From Halomonas halmophila (GTDB lineage Bacteria > Pseudomonadota > Gammaproteobacteria > Pseudomonadales > Halomonadaceae): a stretch of DNA of 64,000 bases. This document shows, in pieces, positions 8,930 to 16,021 of this stretch. Under the pieces are notes generated by a model, which worked only from the letters and a program-made list of their open reading frames with translations, had not been told where the DNA came from and did no database searches. Position 1 is the stretch's first letter, and the number at the start of each line of letters is the position of its first letter. The stretch covers positions 84,731 to 148,730 of the forward strand of contig NZ_BJOC01000010.1 of the NCBI RefSeq assembly GCF_006540005.1. The letters are read 5' to 3'. Position numbers and translations under genes: made by a program.

Positions 8930-9490
8930 ATGCCGCGTATCGAGGCTAGAGCCGCCGGAGGGCGGAATGTCTGTGCCTTTCTGGACATGCTGGCGTATGC
9001 CGAGATCGGTGAGGCGATGCTGGCGCTGTCCGATGATGGCTATGACGTCCTGGTGGGGTCGCTACCCGGGGCGATGGAGACGTTCTCGAGCTATGCCGAG
9101 CATCCCCTGGCCGAGGCTGAGGCCATCGAGTACGCCCCCGGTCTATGGTCGACGGCGGCGGGGCGCTATCAGATTCTGGCGCGCTACTGGCAGCACTATC
9201 AGCCGCTGCTGGCGCTGCCGGATTTTCGCCCCGAGAGCCAGGACCGTTATGCGCTGCAGCAGCTGCGCGAGCAGCGTGCCCTGCCGTTGATTCAGTCCGG
9301 TCGGCTGCGTCGCGCCATTGCGGCCTGTGCGAACATCTGGGCGAGTCTTCCCGGCGCCGGCTATGGTCAGCACGAGGTGGCGTTCGAGGAGTTGATGGCG
9401 GTCTATCAGCAGGCCGGTGGCCGGCTGGCGTCGCGTGATCATCACTGGTTCGAGGCGGTGATGCGGGCGGGCGGTGCGCCGCATGAATAA
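8930..9490 (+). CDS. Lambda-R-type endolysin (GH104-like lytic transglycosylase), outside any recognisable prophage
   Basis: 186 residues. It lines up along its whole length with the phage lambda endolysin R as I remember it. CAFLDMLAYAEIG carries the catalytic Glu, followed by GYDVLVGS, then TAAGRYQILARYW, then LPDFRPESQDRYALQQL, and finally NIWASLPGAGYGQHE. Such enzymes cut peptidoglycan glycan strands to form 1,6-anhydro ends. There is no signal peptide, as in lambda R, so export would need a holin or lysis, but no holin, spanin or other phage gene is nearby. The ATG at 8930 has AAGGGA upstream; a start at 8819 would run through the untranslated region. A terminator follows directly. Confidence 0.88.
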   Translation: MPRIEARAAGGRNVCAFLDMLAYAEIGEAMLALSDDGYDVLVGSLPGAMETFSSYAEHPLAEAEAIEYAPGLWSTAAGRYQILARYWQHYQPLLALPDFRPESQDRYALQQLREQRALPLIQSGRLRRAIAACANIWASLPGAGYGQHEVAFEELMAVYQQAGGRLASRDHHWFEAVMRAGGAPHE

Positions 9491-9515
9491 AGGGACCCCG
9501 TGGGGTCCCTTCGCT
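9490..9515. terminator. Bidirectional terminator between endolysin and DUF7282 genes
   Basis: A 10-bp perfect stem (AAGGGACCCC / GGGGTCCCTT) with a 2-base nominal loop. On the minus strand it is followed by TTATT. It serves the two convergent genes and overlaps the last base of the endolysin stop. Confidence 0.8.
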
Positions 9516-9558
9516 GTGCGACGTAGAAGCCAGTCAAGGATGTAGAGTGCGAGCGGGA

Positions 9559-9990
9559 TTACTCGGCGGTGATGGTCTGGGTGACCAGTTCGCCGTCCAT
9601 CTTGATCGGGCCGTCCTCGGAGGCGCCCAGGGTGTATTCGAAGGTGCCGGTCTTCATGCCGCCGTCTTCGCCGTGCACCATCAGCATCAGGTGGTCGCCG
9701 GCGCTGACCTCTTCGGTGAGCAGGGCCGTGACGTGCATGTTCTTGCCTTTCTGGAGCGGGGCATGGCCGACCACCGGGCCAGGCTTCATGCTTTCGTCGG
9801 TGCGGTGCACCACCAGCCAACCGTTGGTGTTGGTCATGACCTTCTCGGCCGTCACGGCGCCGCCGGAAACGGACTGGTCATCGGCCCAGACCTGCGGGTG
9901 ATGGTCGCCGTTCATCTCGGCGTGAGCCATGGAAGCACCCAGCATCAGTGAAGCGGAAACGAATGCACTTGCCATCAGCTTGTTCATCAT
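9559..9990 (-). CDS. Secreted DUF7282-like protein next to an ECF sigma/anti-sigma pair
   Basis: 143 residues with a clean Sec signal peptide (MMNKLMASAFVSASLMLG, cleavage after AHA near residue 24). The mature part is a single acidic beta domain: VWADDQSVSGGAVTAEKV, NGWLVVHR, VVGHAPLQKGKN and a C-terminal DGPIKMDGELVTQTITAE. This matches the DUF7282 pattern found in archaeal and bacterial exported proteins of unknown function. The mature protein has no cysteine and several His/Met. It lies just downstream of the anti-sigma gene and has its own ECF-like promoter, so it is a likely target of that sigma factor. Confidence 0.8.
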   Translation of the reverse strand: MMNKLMASAFVSASLMLGASMAHAEMNGDHHPQVWADDQSVSGGAVTAEKVMTNTNGWLVVHRTDESMKPGPVVGHAPLQKGKNMHVTALLTEEVSAGDHLMLMVHGEDGGMKTGTFEYTLGASEDGPIKMDGELVTQTITAE

Positions 9991-10016
9991 TCTCTTCTCC
10001 TTGGTATCCGAGCGTT

Positions 10017-10036
10017 CCCCATCGAATCCGATGGGG
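10017..10036 (-). other. Hairpin in the leader of the DUF7282 gene
   Basis: A perfect 8-bp stem (CCCCATCG / CGATGGGG) with a 4-base loop. It lies between the candidate ECF promoter and the ribosome binding site. No T-run follows, so it could stabilise the transcript or weakly terminate the sigma operon. Confidence 0.4.
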
Positions 10037-10045
10037 TCACAAGGA

Positions 10046-10074
10046 GTTACGAGAAGAAGGTGCCGCGGGTTTCA
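10046..10074 (-). promoter_or_regulatory. Candidate ECF-type promoter for the DUF7282 gene
   Basis: Read on the minus strand: TGAAACC (10074-10068), 16 bp, then CGTAAC (10051-10046). The GAAAC/CGTAA pair is the usual layout of ECF sigma promoters. It ends 55 bp before the DUF7282 start and lies directly after the anti-sigma stop codon. Confidence 0.45.
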
Positions 10075-10088
10075 GCGGATATCAGGAA

Positions 10089-10838
10089 TCAGAGGTTACG
10101 CGTGGCCGGGTAGAGGTAGCCATGGATGGCCGGGCCGGTAGGCTGGCCGGTCGGTGAGCCGCCCGGTGGCTCGACGCTGATGCCGAAGGTGGCGCGCTTG
10201 AGCAGCTCGGGGCTGTATTCGCTGAGGGCGTTGGCGGCCAGGCTCAGGTCGTCGTTGAGTACCCCCACGGAGCGTGGCTTGGGACCCAGGGAATCTTCCT
10301 TGATCCACATCTGATAGCTCTTGTCGGGCAGTGGCTCGGCCGCGACGGCCTGCACGTGCAGATCGCGACTGGGCAGCTCCACCGAGACCATGAAGGCCGG
10401 TTGCTGGTCGTTCTGCTGGAAGACCGCGACGAAGGGCTTGGGGGGCTGCTGCGTCTGTAGTGGTGCCAGCAACAGTACGGCGAGCACCAGGGCGGCAGCG
10501 GTGGCCAGGCAGGTGCCCCATTGCCAGAAGCGTAGGCGGCGCTGCAGTTGATAGACGTTGTCGCGCGGCGGTACGTGTTCGTCAGACCCGGCGGCCGCGG
10601 CTCGCTCGGCCTCCAGGTCATCGATACGCTGCTCGATGCGCTTGAGCAGGTCGGGCCCGGGGGCGACCTCCTGGATTTCGTCGCCCAAGGGGGCAAGACG
10701 GGCTTCCCAGGCCTCGATCAGATCATTGAGCGTGGCGTCGTCCTGGCGGCGCTGCGCGACCCGAGTGCGCTCTTCGGCGTCCAGGGTGCCGAGCACATAC
10801 TCCGCGGCCAGCATGTCGAGATCGTCGCGGTCGGTCAT
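10089..10838 (-). CDS. RskA-type anti-sigma factor, single-pass membrane protein
   Basis: 249 residues. The N-terminal cytoplasmic part (LDMLAAEYVLGTLDAEERTRV) is the anti-sigma helix bundle seen in RskA proteins. A transmembrane helix follows near residues 110-130 (TCLATAAALVLAVLLL). The C-terminal RskA periplasmic domain has the family phrases VSVELPSRDLHVQAV, YQMWIKEDSLGPKPRSVGVL and FGISVEPPGGSPTGQPTGP. It holds its partner sigma at the membrane and releases it after proteolysis. The ATG at 10838 overlaps the sigma stop (ATGA). The putative target promoter follows directly downstream. Confidence 0.88.
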   Translation of the reverse strand: MTDRDDLDMLAAEYVLGTLDAEERTRVAQRRQDDATLNDLIEAWEARLAPLGDEIQEVAPGPDLLKRIEQRIDDLEAERAAAAGSDEHVPPRDNVYQLQRRLRFWQWGTCLATAAALVLAVLLLAPLQTQQPPKPFVAVFQQNDQQPAFMVSVELPSRDLHVQAVAAEPLPDKSYQMWIKEDSLGPKPRSVGVLNDDLSLAANALSEYSPELLKRATFGISVEPPGGSPTGQPTGPAIHGYLYPATRNL

Positions 10839-11452
10839 GATGCCAGACACCCCTTGAGTTGCTTGAGGGCACGGTGCAGCCAGGTCTTGACGGTATTGAC
10901 CGGCTGCTCGAAACGTTCCGCCAGGTCGGCGCGTGACCAGCCTTCCAGATAGGCCAGCCGGACCATGTCCTGGCGGCGACCCTCGAGTTCCTCCAGGCAG
11001 GCGTAGAGGCGTTGCGCATCCTCTTCACCCTCCAGGCGCTCGCGGGCGCTGGGCGTATCCGAGGCGGTTTGATCCAGGATGTCGGCCGGCTCGTGGCGGG
11101 CCGTAGGGCGTCGGCGCAACTCGTCGATGGCGCGGTTGCGGGCGATGGTCACCATCCAGGTGATGGGCGAAGCCTTGAGCGCATCGTACTGCTCGGCCTT
11201 TTGCCAGATAGTGACGTAGACCTCCTGAACGACATCGTCGGTCCGCTGCTCGTGCTTCAGGATACGCAGCACGGCCCCATAGAGTTTCGCCGCGGTGGCC
11301 TCGTAGAGTCGGGCGAAGGCCTGGCGATCCTGGTCGGCGACGCCCTGCAGCAGCTCCTCGAGTTGTTCCCGGGTGATGGCACCTGGCATGGCGTCGGGGC
11401 CGGTCGAGGTGCCGGCGGCGGGGTCCGAGGCCGGGTCCGAAGCATGGTGCAT
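10835..11452 (-). CDS. ECF-family RNA polymerase sigma factor (partner of the RskA-type anti-sigma)
   Basis: 205 residues. Region 2 is clear (FARLYEATAAKLYGAVLRIL, DDVVQEVYVTIWQKAEQYD, then SPITWMVTIARNRAIDELRR), and region 4 follows a short linker (MVRLAYLEGWSRADLAERFE, then VNTVKTWLHRALKQLK). This is the SigK/RpoE-like ECF group normally paired with RskA. The start at 11452 (MHHASD) is not certain: an in-frame ATG further upstream would add 31 residues, and one at MPGAI would shorten it. It is translationally coupled to the anti-sigma gene. The inducing signal is unknown; the only nearby target candidate is the DUF7282 protein. Confidence 0.9.
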   Translation of the reverse strand: MHHASDPASDPAAGTSTGPDAMPGAITREQLEELLQGVADQDRQAFARLYEATAAKLYGAVLRILKHEQRTDDVVQEVYVTIWQKAEQYDALKASPITWMVTIARNRAIDELRRRPTARHEPADILDQTASDTPSARERLEGEEDAQRLYACLEELEGRRQDMVRLAYLEGWSRADLAERFEQPVNTVKTWLHRALKQLKGCLAS

Positions 11453-11564
11453 GCCGCATTCTCGCTTGTGGTGGAGGCGTCGAGGCACGCGGCGAAGCGT
11501 GCCAGTCTGATCGGCAGATTGACGCGACTCGTGCGTGGCGGTCAAGTCGACCGGGCCGGGATCT

Positions 11565-11915
11565 TCAGCCCTGAAGCATGTCCATCAGCAGGATGACGCT
11601 GCCATAGGTGCCGACTCCGGCGATGATCGGCCAGCCCAGCGAGCGCAGGCGGTACCAGACGATCAGGGTAGCGATGACGCCCAGCAGGGTGGCGAGCCAG
11701 GCCGTGGTATCGGGCTGGCGGGGCACCAGCGAGACACCGAAGAGGGCGGCGATCATCATCGGGCCGAGGATGCTCAACCATTGCGGCATGGCCTCCACGC
11801 TGTCGTTGCCGTCCAGGCGCTTGAGGCGGCGCCGCATCCACAGCAGCGGCAGCAGGCGGATCAGGTAGGTGCCGATGGCGCAGGCCAGTACGGCCAGCCA
11901 CAGGGTATCACTCAT
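11565..11915 (-). CDS. azlD: AzlD-family small subunit of branched-chain amino acid exporter
   Basis: 116 residues with four hydrophobic segments. The N-terminal TYLIRLLPLLW and the central LGPMMIAALFGVSLV pattern are those of AzlD. AzlD acts with AzlC (BrnEF-like) in the inner membrane to export branched-chain amino acids or analogues. Its start overlaps the end of azlC by 8 bp, and the order XRE regulator-azlC-azlD forms one operon. It lies 112 bp upstream of the ECF sigma gene on the same strand, with no clear terminator between. Confidence 0.88.
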   Translation of the reverse strand: MSDTLWLAVLACAIGTYLIRLLPLLWMRRRLKRLDGNDSVEAMPQWLSILGPMMIAALFGVSLVPRQPDTTAWLATLLGVIATLIVWYRLRSLGWPIIAGVGTYGSVILLMDMLQG

Positions 11916-12639
11916 GTGAGCCTCCGCCTGGTTGTTGATTCAACTTCACCAGATAAAAGCACAGAGCCCCACAGGCGGCGGCCAGGGGGATGCCGAGATT
12001 GGTCAGTCCGTTCAGGGTGCAGGCCATGGCAATGGCGATGGTCAGCAGTAGCGCCAGCGTCCAGCGCGGTGAGGTGAAACGCGGCATCACCAGCACCAGA
12101 AACAGCGCCGGCAGGGCGAAGGGCATGATCTCGCCTAGCAGCGGCCATTGTGCCATCAGCCAGTCGCCCGCCACGGCTCCCAGCGCGGTACCCGCCACCC
12201 AGGCCGCCCAGGCCAACAACGCAGCGCCGGTATACCAGCCCAGACGCTGGGATGCCTCGAGTTGCGGCATACGGGTATGGGCCAGGGCAAAGACCTGATC
12301 GGTCAGGCCGTGCATCAGCAGGGGCCACCAGCGGCTGGTGGTCAGCCAGGGCGCCAGGTTGGGACCATAGACCATGTGGCGCACATTGATCAGCAGGGTC
12401 ATGGCGATCAACAACCACAAGGGCGCGCCGGCCGCGGCCATGCCGATGAACAGGAACTGGGAGGCACCGGCATAGATCAGCAGCGAGATCAGGGTGGCTT
12501 CCCAGGTGGTAAAACCGGCCTGGATGGAGACCAGCCCGAAGGAAATGGCCACCGGTATATAGCCGCCCAACAGGGGAATGGCCTCTCGCATGCCGATCAG
12601 CCAGGAGCGGGCGTGCAATGGCAGTGTGCGAGTGGTCAT
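11908..12639 (-). CDS. azlC: AzlC-family large subunit of branched-chain amino acid exporter
   Basis: 243 residues with about seven membrane helices. Diagnostic stretches are IPLLGGYIPVAISFGLVSIQ and ASQFLFIGMAAAGAPLW near the N terminus, and INVRHMVYGPNLAPWL, the AzlC signature. Together with AzlD it should form a branched-chain amino acid export permease. The first codon overlaps the stop of the upstream XRE-cupin regulator gene (ATGA), so all three genes are translationally coupled. Confidence 0.92.
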   Translation of the reverse strand: MTTRTLPLHARSWLIGMREAIPLLGGYIPVAISFGLVSIQAGFTTWEATLISLLIYAGASQFLFIGMAAAGAPLWLLIAMTLLINVRHMVYGPNLAPWLTTSRWWPLLMHGLTDQVFALAHTRMPQLEASQRLGWYTGAALLAWAAWVAGTALGAVAGDWLMAQWPLLGEIMPFALPALFLVLVMPRFTSPRWTLALLLTIAIAMACTLNGLTNLGIPLAAACGALCFYLVKLNQQPGGGSHE

Positions 12640-13175
12640 GGAACGGCCTCGCTATCGGTGTAGACGATGGTCATGAGCAGGGTCGCCCAGGCGCCATGCG
12701 TGCGGTAGAGGTGAGGCTGGTCGGCGTCGAAATTCAGGGTATCACCCGCCGAGAGCGGTTGAATCCTGTCTTCCGGACCGGCCTCGAGCTGGCCGCTGAC
12801 GATCGTCAGCCATTCTCGTGTGCCTGGTGAGTGCGCTTCGGCATGTCGCGTGATGTTGGGTGCACAGCGCATCCAATAAGCGTCGACGCGTGGCGAATCC
12901 TGGCCCTGGTCGAGCAAACGCACTTCCACACCATCTTCGCCGAGTGGTACCTGGATCGGTGCGACCAGGGTACCAAAGGGTACATGGAGCTGGACGGCCA
13001 GGCGCCAGATGGTGTCCAGCGTCGGGTTGCCATCGCCTTGCTCGAGTCGCGACAGGTTCGATTTGGCAATACCGGCGGCGGTGGCCAATTGCGAGAGCGA
13101 CCAGCCGCGAGCCTGGCGTAGTGTCTGCAGGTGCTGGCCCAGGGTGCTGAGAGAAAGCCTGTCCATGTTGCTCAT
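12636..13175 (-). CDS. XRE-family regulator with C-terminal cupin domain, controlling azlCD
   Basis: 179 residues. The N-terminal HTH_3 domain (LGQHLQTLRQARGWSLSQLA, then GIAKSNLSRLEQGDGNPTLD) is followed by a C-terminal cupin (HSPGTREWLTIVSGQLEAG, then LSAGDTLNFDADQPHLYR). This is the PuuR/SutR-like layout in which the cupin senses a small ligand. I set the start at 13175 (or the ATG at 13166), because the longer frame reads through a 22-bp palindrome at 13208-13229 that looks like its operator. It is the first gene of the azlC-azlD operon and probably represses it in response to an amino acid. Confidence 0.88.
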   Translation of the reverse strand: MSNMDRLSLSTLGQHLQTLRQARGWSLSQLATAAGIAKSNLSRLEQGDGNPTLDTIWRLAVQLHVPFGTLVAPIQVPLGEDGVEVRLLDQGQDSPRVDAYWMRCAPNITRHAEAHSPGTREWLTIVSGQLEAGPEDRIQPLSAGDTLNFDADQPHLYRTHGAWATLLMTIVYTDSEAVP

Positions 13176-13207
13176 GATCGTGAACTCGCTCGATGGCACG
13201 GTGTTCG

Positions 13208-13229
13208 TTATATAGAACGTTCTATATAA
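13208..13229. promoter_or_regulatory. 22-bp perfect palindrome, candidate operator of the XRE-azlCD operon
   Basis: The left half TTATATAGAAC is mirrored exactly by GTTCTATATAA with no spacer. It ends 32 bp before the regulator's start, in the promoter zone. Its size and symmetry suit an XRE dimer, and the AT-rich arms could also include the -10 element. Confidence 0.7.
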
Positions 13230-13474
13230 TGAACGGCGGCTTGTCAAACGACTGCCTCACCGGTCTGCGACACCGCACCGCATGTATCGGCTCCGGTTCA
13301 CGGCCTGTGCCGGGATATCATGGCCGGACCCGTCCGACAGGCCATGAATTAATCTTCCAGCCCGGGAAACCTTAAGTGACAGGCGGCGTATCTATATCTG
13401 CCGAGGGGTGGGGAATGGCTTTCGGATCGGGCCTGGAGGGTGCAGGTATCCATCGTTGTGCAAGAGGATGCGTC

Positions 13475-13635
13475 ATGAGTGGCAATGCTCAGGATCTTTA
13501 TCGTGCGGTCTGGCGCTGCTCGCCATCGGCGGGGTGATCTTCCCGCTGATGGGAGCGTCGATGCTCGTCATGGCGTTGGTGGATAGCCTGATCAGGCGTC
13601 GTGGCGGCAGAGGCACGGCCGTTGCCGGTAGCTGA
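13475..13635 (+). pseudogene. Possible small membrane protein gene broken by a frameshift
   Basis: An ATG at 13475 with AGAGGA upstream opens a frame beginning MSGNAQDLYRAV, which stops after about 20 codons. From 13510 another frame reads LALLAIGGVIFPLMGASMLV and ends in a basic tail at 13635. Joined, they would give a roughly 50-residue single-helix membrane protein. The break lies near 13505-13510. The alternative is a 75-residue gene starting at 13408 in the second frame, whose N terminus looks unnatural. I recognise no family. Confidence 0.3.
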
Positions 13636-13663
13636 TCGCCGGTCGAGGAAAGGATGGCGTCAC

Positions 13664-13696
13664 AAAAATGGCCGGCCCACGCAGGTGGTGCCGGCC
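13664..13696 (-). terminator. Terminator downstream of ynfA
   Basis: GGCCGGC (13670-13676) pairs with GCCGGCC (13690-13696), with an inner CCAC/GTGG pairing. On the minus strand it is followed by ATTTTTG. It lies 30 bp after the ynfA stop. Confidence 0.7.
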
Positions 13697-13725
13697 AAGC
13701 TCGTTGAGGTGTGCACGACTTGCCC

Positions 13726-14052
13726 TCAGCCACCCCGTGGGGCGAGCAGGATGATCCCGGCGCCGGCCAGGCAGATCGCCGCGCCGATCAGGTCCCAGCG
13801 GTCGGGCAGGCGTTGCTCGACCAGCCACAGCCAGCCCAGCGAGGTGACGATGTAGACACCGCCGTAGGCCGCATAGGCGCGGCCGGCGTAGTCGGCGTCG
13901 CTGAGGCTGAGCAGCCAGGCGAAGAGCACCAGGCTGGCCACGCCGGGCAGTAGCCAGAGGGCGGACTTGTCCAGCCGCCACCAGGCCCAGACGCTGAAGC
14001 AGCCGGCGATCTCGGCCAGGGCGGCGGCGACGTAGAGGACGAGCGTGCTCAT
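13726..14052 (-). CDS. ynfA: YnfA/UPF0060 family small multidrug-resistance-like membrane protein
   Basis: 108 residues and four helices. The family pattern is complete: [15 protein letters not shown] in helix 1, [20 protein letters not shown] in helix 3, and [16 protein letters not shown] in helix 4. YnfA resembles the SMR superfamily and sits in the inner membrane; its transport role is poorly defined. The longer in-frame start at 14094 was rejected, since it would include part of a hairpin after the isocitrate dehydrogenase gene. Confidence 0.9.
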   Translation of the reverse strand: MSTLVLYVAAALAEIAGCFSVWAWWRLDKSALWLLPGVASLVLFAWLLSLSDADYAGRAYAAYGGVYIVTSLGWLWLVEQRLPDRWDLIGAAICLAGAGIILLAPRGG

Positions 14053-14081
14053 GGTCGTGACACAGGCGACACCAGGGGCGG

Positions 14082-14108
14082 CCGGCACCTGCACGCCACA
14101 GGTGCCGG
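14082..14108 (-). terminator. Hairpin downstream of the isocitrate dehydrogenase gene
   Basis: A 10-bp perfect stem (CCGGCACCTG / CAGGTGCCGG) with a 7-base loop, 14 bp past the stop codon. It has no T-run, so termination may be partial or factor-assisted. Confidence 0.45.
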
Positions 14109-14122
14109 GGCACGGCGGCGCA

Positions 14123-15862
14123 TCACGCCGTGAGGCGTTCGGCGACGGCGTCGATGAAGCCCTGCATGTCGACCACGCTTTCCTTCTCGGGCTCGTTGGT
14201 CTTGCCCTTGAGATCGCCGGTGACGATGCCGTCGCCGATGGTGTCGATCAGTGCGGCCTTGAGGCGGCTGGCGTAGTCGCCCAGCTCGTCATTGCCCTCG
14301 CGTTCGGCGACGGTTTCCAGGGCATTGCCCACGGCATAGATCAGCGCCGAGGAGTTGAAGTGCGCGACCTTGCCGTCGCTCTCTTGGTACTGCAGGTAGA
14401 GGTCGTGGGCGGTGCCGTGGGGCGCCTCGAACAGCATGGTGCCGTTCTTGCTCTCGATGATCGAGCTGGCGGTGGCCAGGCTGCCGCCAAGCGCGGCGGA
14501 GATGTCCGAGAAGATGTCGCCGTCCAGGTTCTGCGCCGGGTAGAGGGCGTTGCGGGGCGGGTCGGTGATCATTTTGACCAGCTGACGCGAGGGCCGCATG
14601 ATCATGAACGACGGCGGCGGCGTATCGGCCTTGGCCAGCTCACGACGCGCTTCGGTGATGACGTTGCTGAACACCTCATCGTAATCCATGTACTCGCGCT
14701 TGAGGCCGAAGTAGACCTCCTTGTCCTTGCGCGAGGCGTCGCGGAAGACCTGCAGCACCCAGTCCTTGATCGCCGCGCGGTCGTTGGACATCAGCAGGAT
14801 GGGGTCGCCCTTGCGGACGTGGCGGGCATGCTTCTCCTCGCCGTCGACCACCACCTTGAGGATGCCATCTTCCTCTGCCGGGGCATTGTAGCTGCCGTAC
14901 TGGTCGCCGCCGCCGGCACTCATGCGCGAGATCGACACCTGGGCCTTGCGATCCGGGATGCCGTGGCGCTTGAGCTGCTCGACCAGCTTGTACAGCTTGC
15001 GCCCGGAGGTGTTGTCCGGCACGCCCCAGATGGCACGTTCCGGCGGGTTGGCGACCAGGCGTGCGGCCTGGGCGTCGATCAGCTCATAATGGTACTCGAG
15101 CCCCAACTCCTCGACTTTGGCCTGGTAGTCGGCCCTGTAGATGTCCTCGATGGCGGCGCGCATCACGCCGTCATAGCCGGCGATGACCGTGTCCTTGAGG
15201 CCCAGGTAGATGTCGCGCTGCTCGTCGATGGCGCGCTGGAAGAAGCGATGCGCCCAGGCCTTGACGGCGTCCAGATCATTGGTGGCCAGCAGCCAAGGGT
15301 CGCCCTTGCTGACTTCGCGGCGGTGGAGTTCGACCGGGTCGCCGCTGGCGCCGACGAACAGCAGCTTGACCATGCCGGAGCCATCGGCGAGGGCATTGTG
15401 GCTGTCCTTGATACCGCCGTCGTCCATGGTGTCGACGACGATATCGCGGCCGACCCACTGTGGACGCTCGAGCCGCAGGTTGCGGAACTCGATGTCCTCG
15501 CGGGTGATGTTGCCGCCGATGCCCTTGCGGATGGCGCCGTTGGGCGACTTGGTGGCCAGCGGGTTGAGGCTGGCGCGATCGAGCGTGGGGCGTTCGGCGA
15601 GCATGGCATCGAGCTGTTCACGGTTGACCGTCATGCCGGCGTTCTTGACGCCCACTCCATGGCGGTTGAGGGCCTCGATGGCGTCGGTGACGGCCTGGCC
15701 GTTGGTCGCCAGTCGGTTCTCCGCCGTCAGGTCGATCTCGACCAGATTGATGTCTAGCGGCCGGGTCACGAAGGTCTCGAGAATACGTTCGAAGGCCACC
15801 TGCGCCATTTCGTCGCCATGCAGGATGACAAGCGGGGAGGCCACGTTGATCTGTCTGCTCAT
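14123..15862 (-). CDS. icd: NADP-type isocitrate dehydrogenase of unusual length with an internal duplicated segment
   Basis: 579 residues, against about 405-420 for usual dimeric enzymes. The N-terminal part follows the eukaryote-like family: [16 protein letters not shown], then [18 protein letters not shown] (residues 105-122) for isocitrate binding. A roughly 92-residue module occurs twice, at about 186-279 and 351-441 (both begin KGDP and contain Y[LF]GLK). Copy 1 keeps the Lys223 and Asp263 equivalents, while the metal-binding LDGDIFSD (446-453) and the coenzyme loop EAPHGTAHD follow copy 2. It should convert isocitrate to 2-oxoglutarate in the TCA cycle. GGAAAG upstream supports the start at 15862. 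Confidence 0.85.
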   Translation of the reverse strand: MSRQINVASPLVILHGDEMAQVAFERILETFVTRPLDINLVEIDLTAENRLATNGQAVTDAIEALNRHGVGVKNAGMTVNREQLDAMLAERPTLDRASLNPLATKSPNGAIRKGIGGNITREDIEFRNLRLERPQWVGRDIVVDTMDDGGIKDSHNALADGSGMVKLLFVGASGDPVELHRREVSKGDPWLLATNDLDAVKAWAHRFFQRAIDEQRDIYLGLKDTVIAGYDGVMRAAIEDIYRADYQAKVEELGLEYHYELIDAQAARLVANPPERAIWGVPDNTSGRKLYKLVEQLKRHGIPDRKAQVSISRMSAGGGDQYGSYNAPAEEDGILKVVVDGEEKHARHVRKGDPILLMSNDRAAIKDWVLQVFRDASRKDKEVYFGLKREYMDYDEVFSNVITEARRELAKADTPPPSFMIMRPSRQLVKMITDPPRNALYPAQNLDGDIFSDISAALGGSLATASSIIESKNGTMLFEAPHGTAHDLYLQYQESDGKVAHFNSSALIYAVGNALETVAEREGNDELGDYASRLKAALIDTIGDGIVTGDLKGKTNEPEKESVVDMQGFIDAVAERLTA

Positions 15863-16021
15863 TGCGCTTTCCATGTCGGTCGTAAAATGAAGGACGGGCT
15901 TGCCGCGCCAGTCGCCTGCCGATCAAGCGGCATCATGTCATCGCGCATTATACGCGCCAAGTGTCCCGGCATCATGCTCGGGTCCTGTCGTCGCTCCGCG
16001 CCTGCAGCCCGGCGGCGTTGT

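Noticed and set aside
8930..9490. Prophage
   Set aside because: Only the endolysin-like gene is phage-related; no integrase, structural, holin or attachment site is visible on either side.
14045..15757. 570-codon plus-strand open frame antisense to the isocitrate dehydrogenase
   Set aside because: It is a mirror frame of a real gene in high-GC DNA, with Val/Ala/Asp/Gly-rich composition and no domain.
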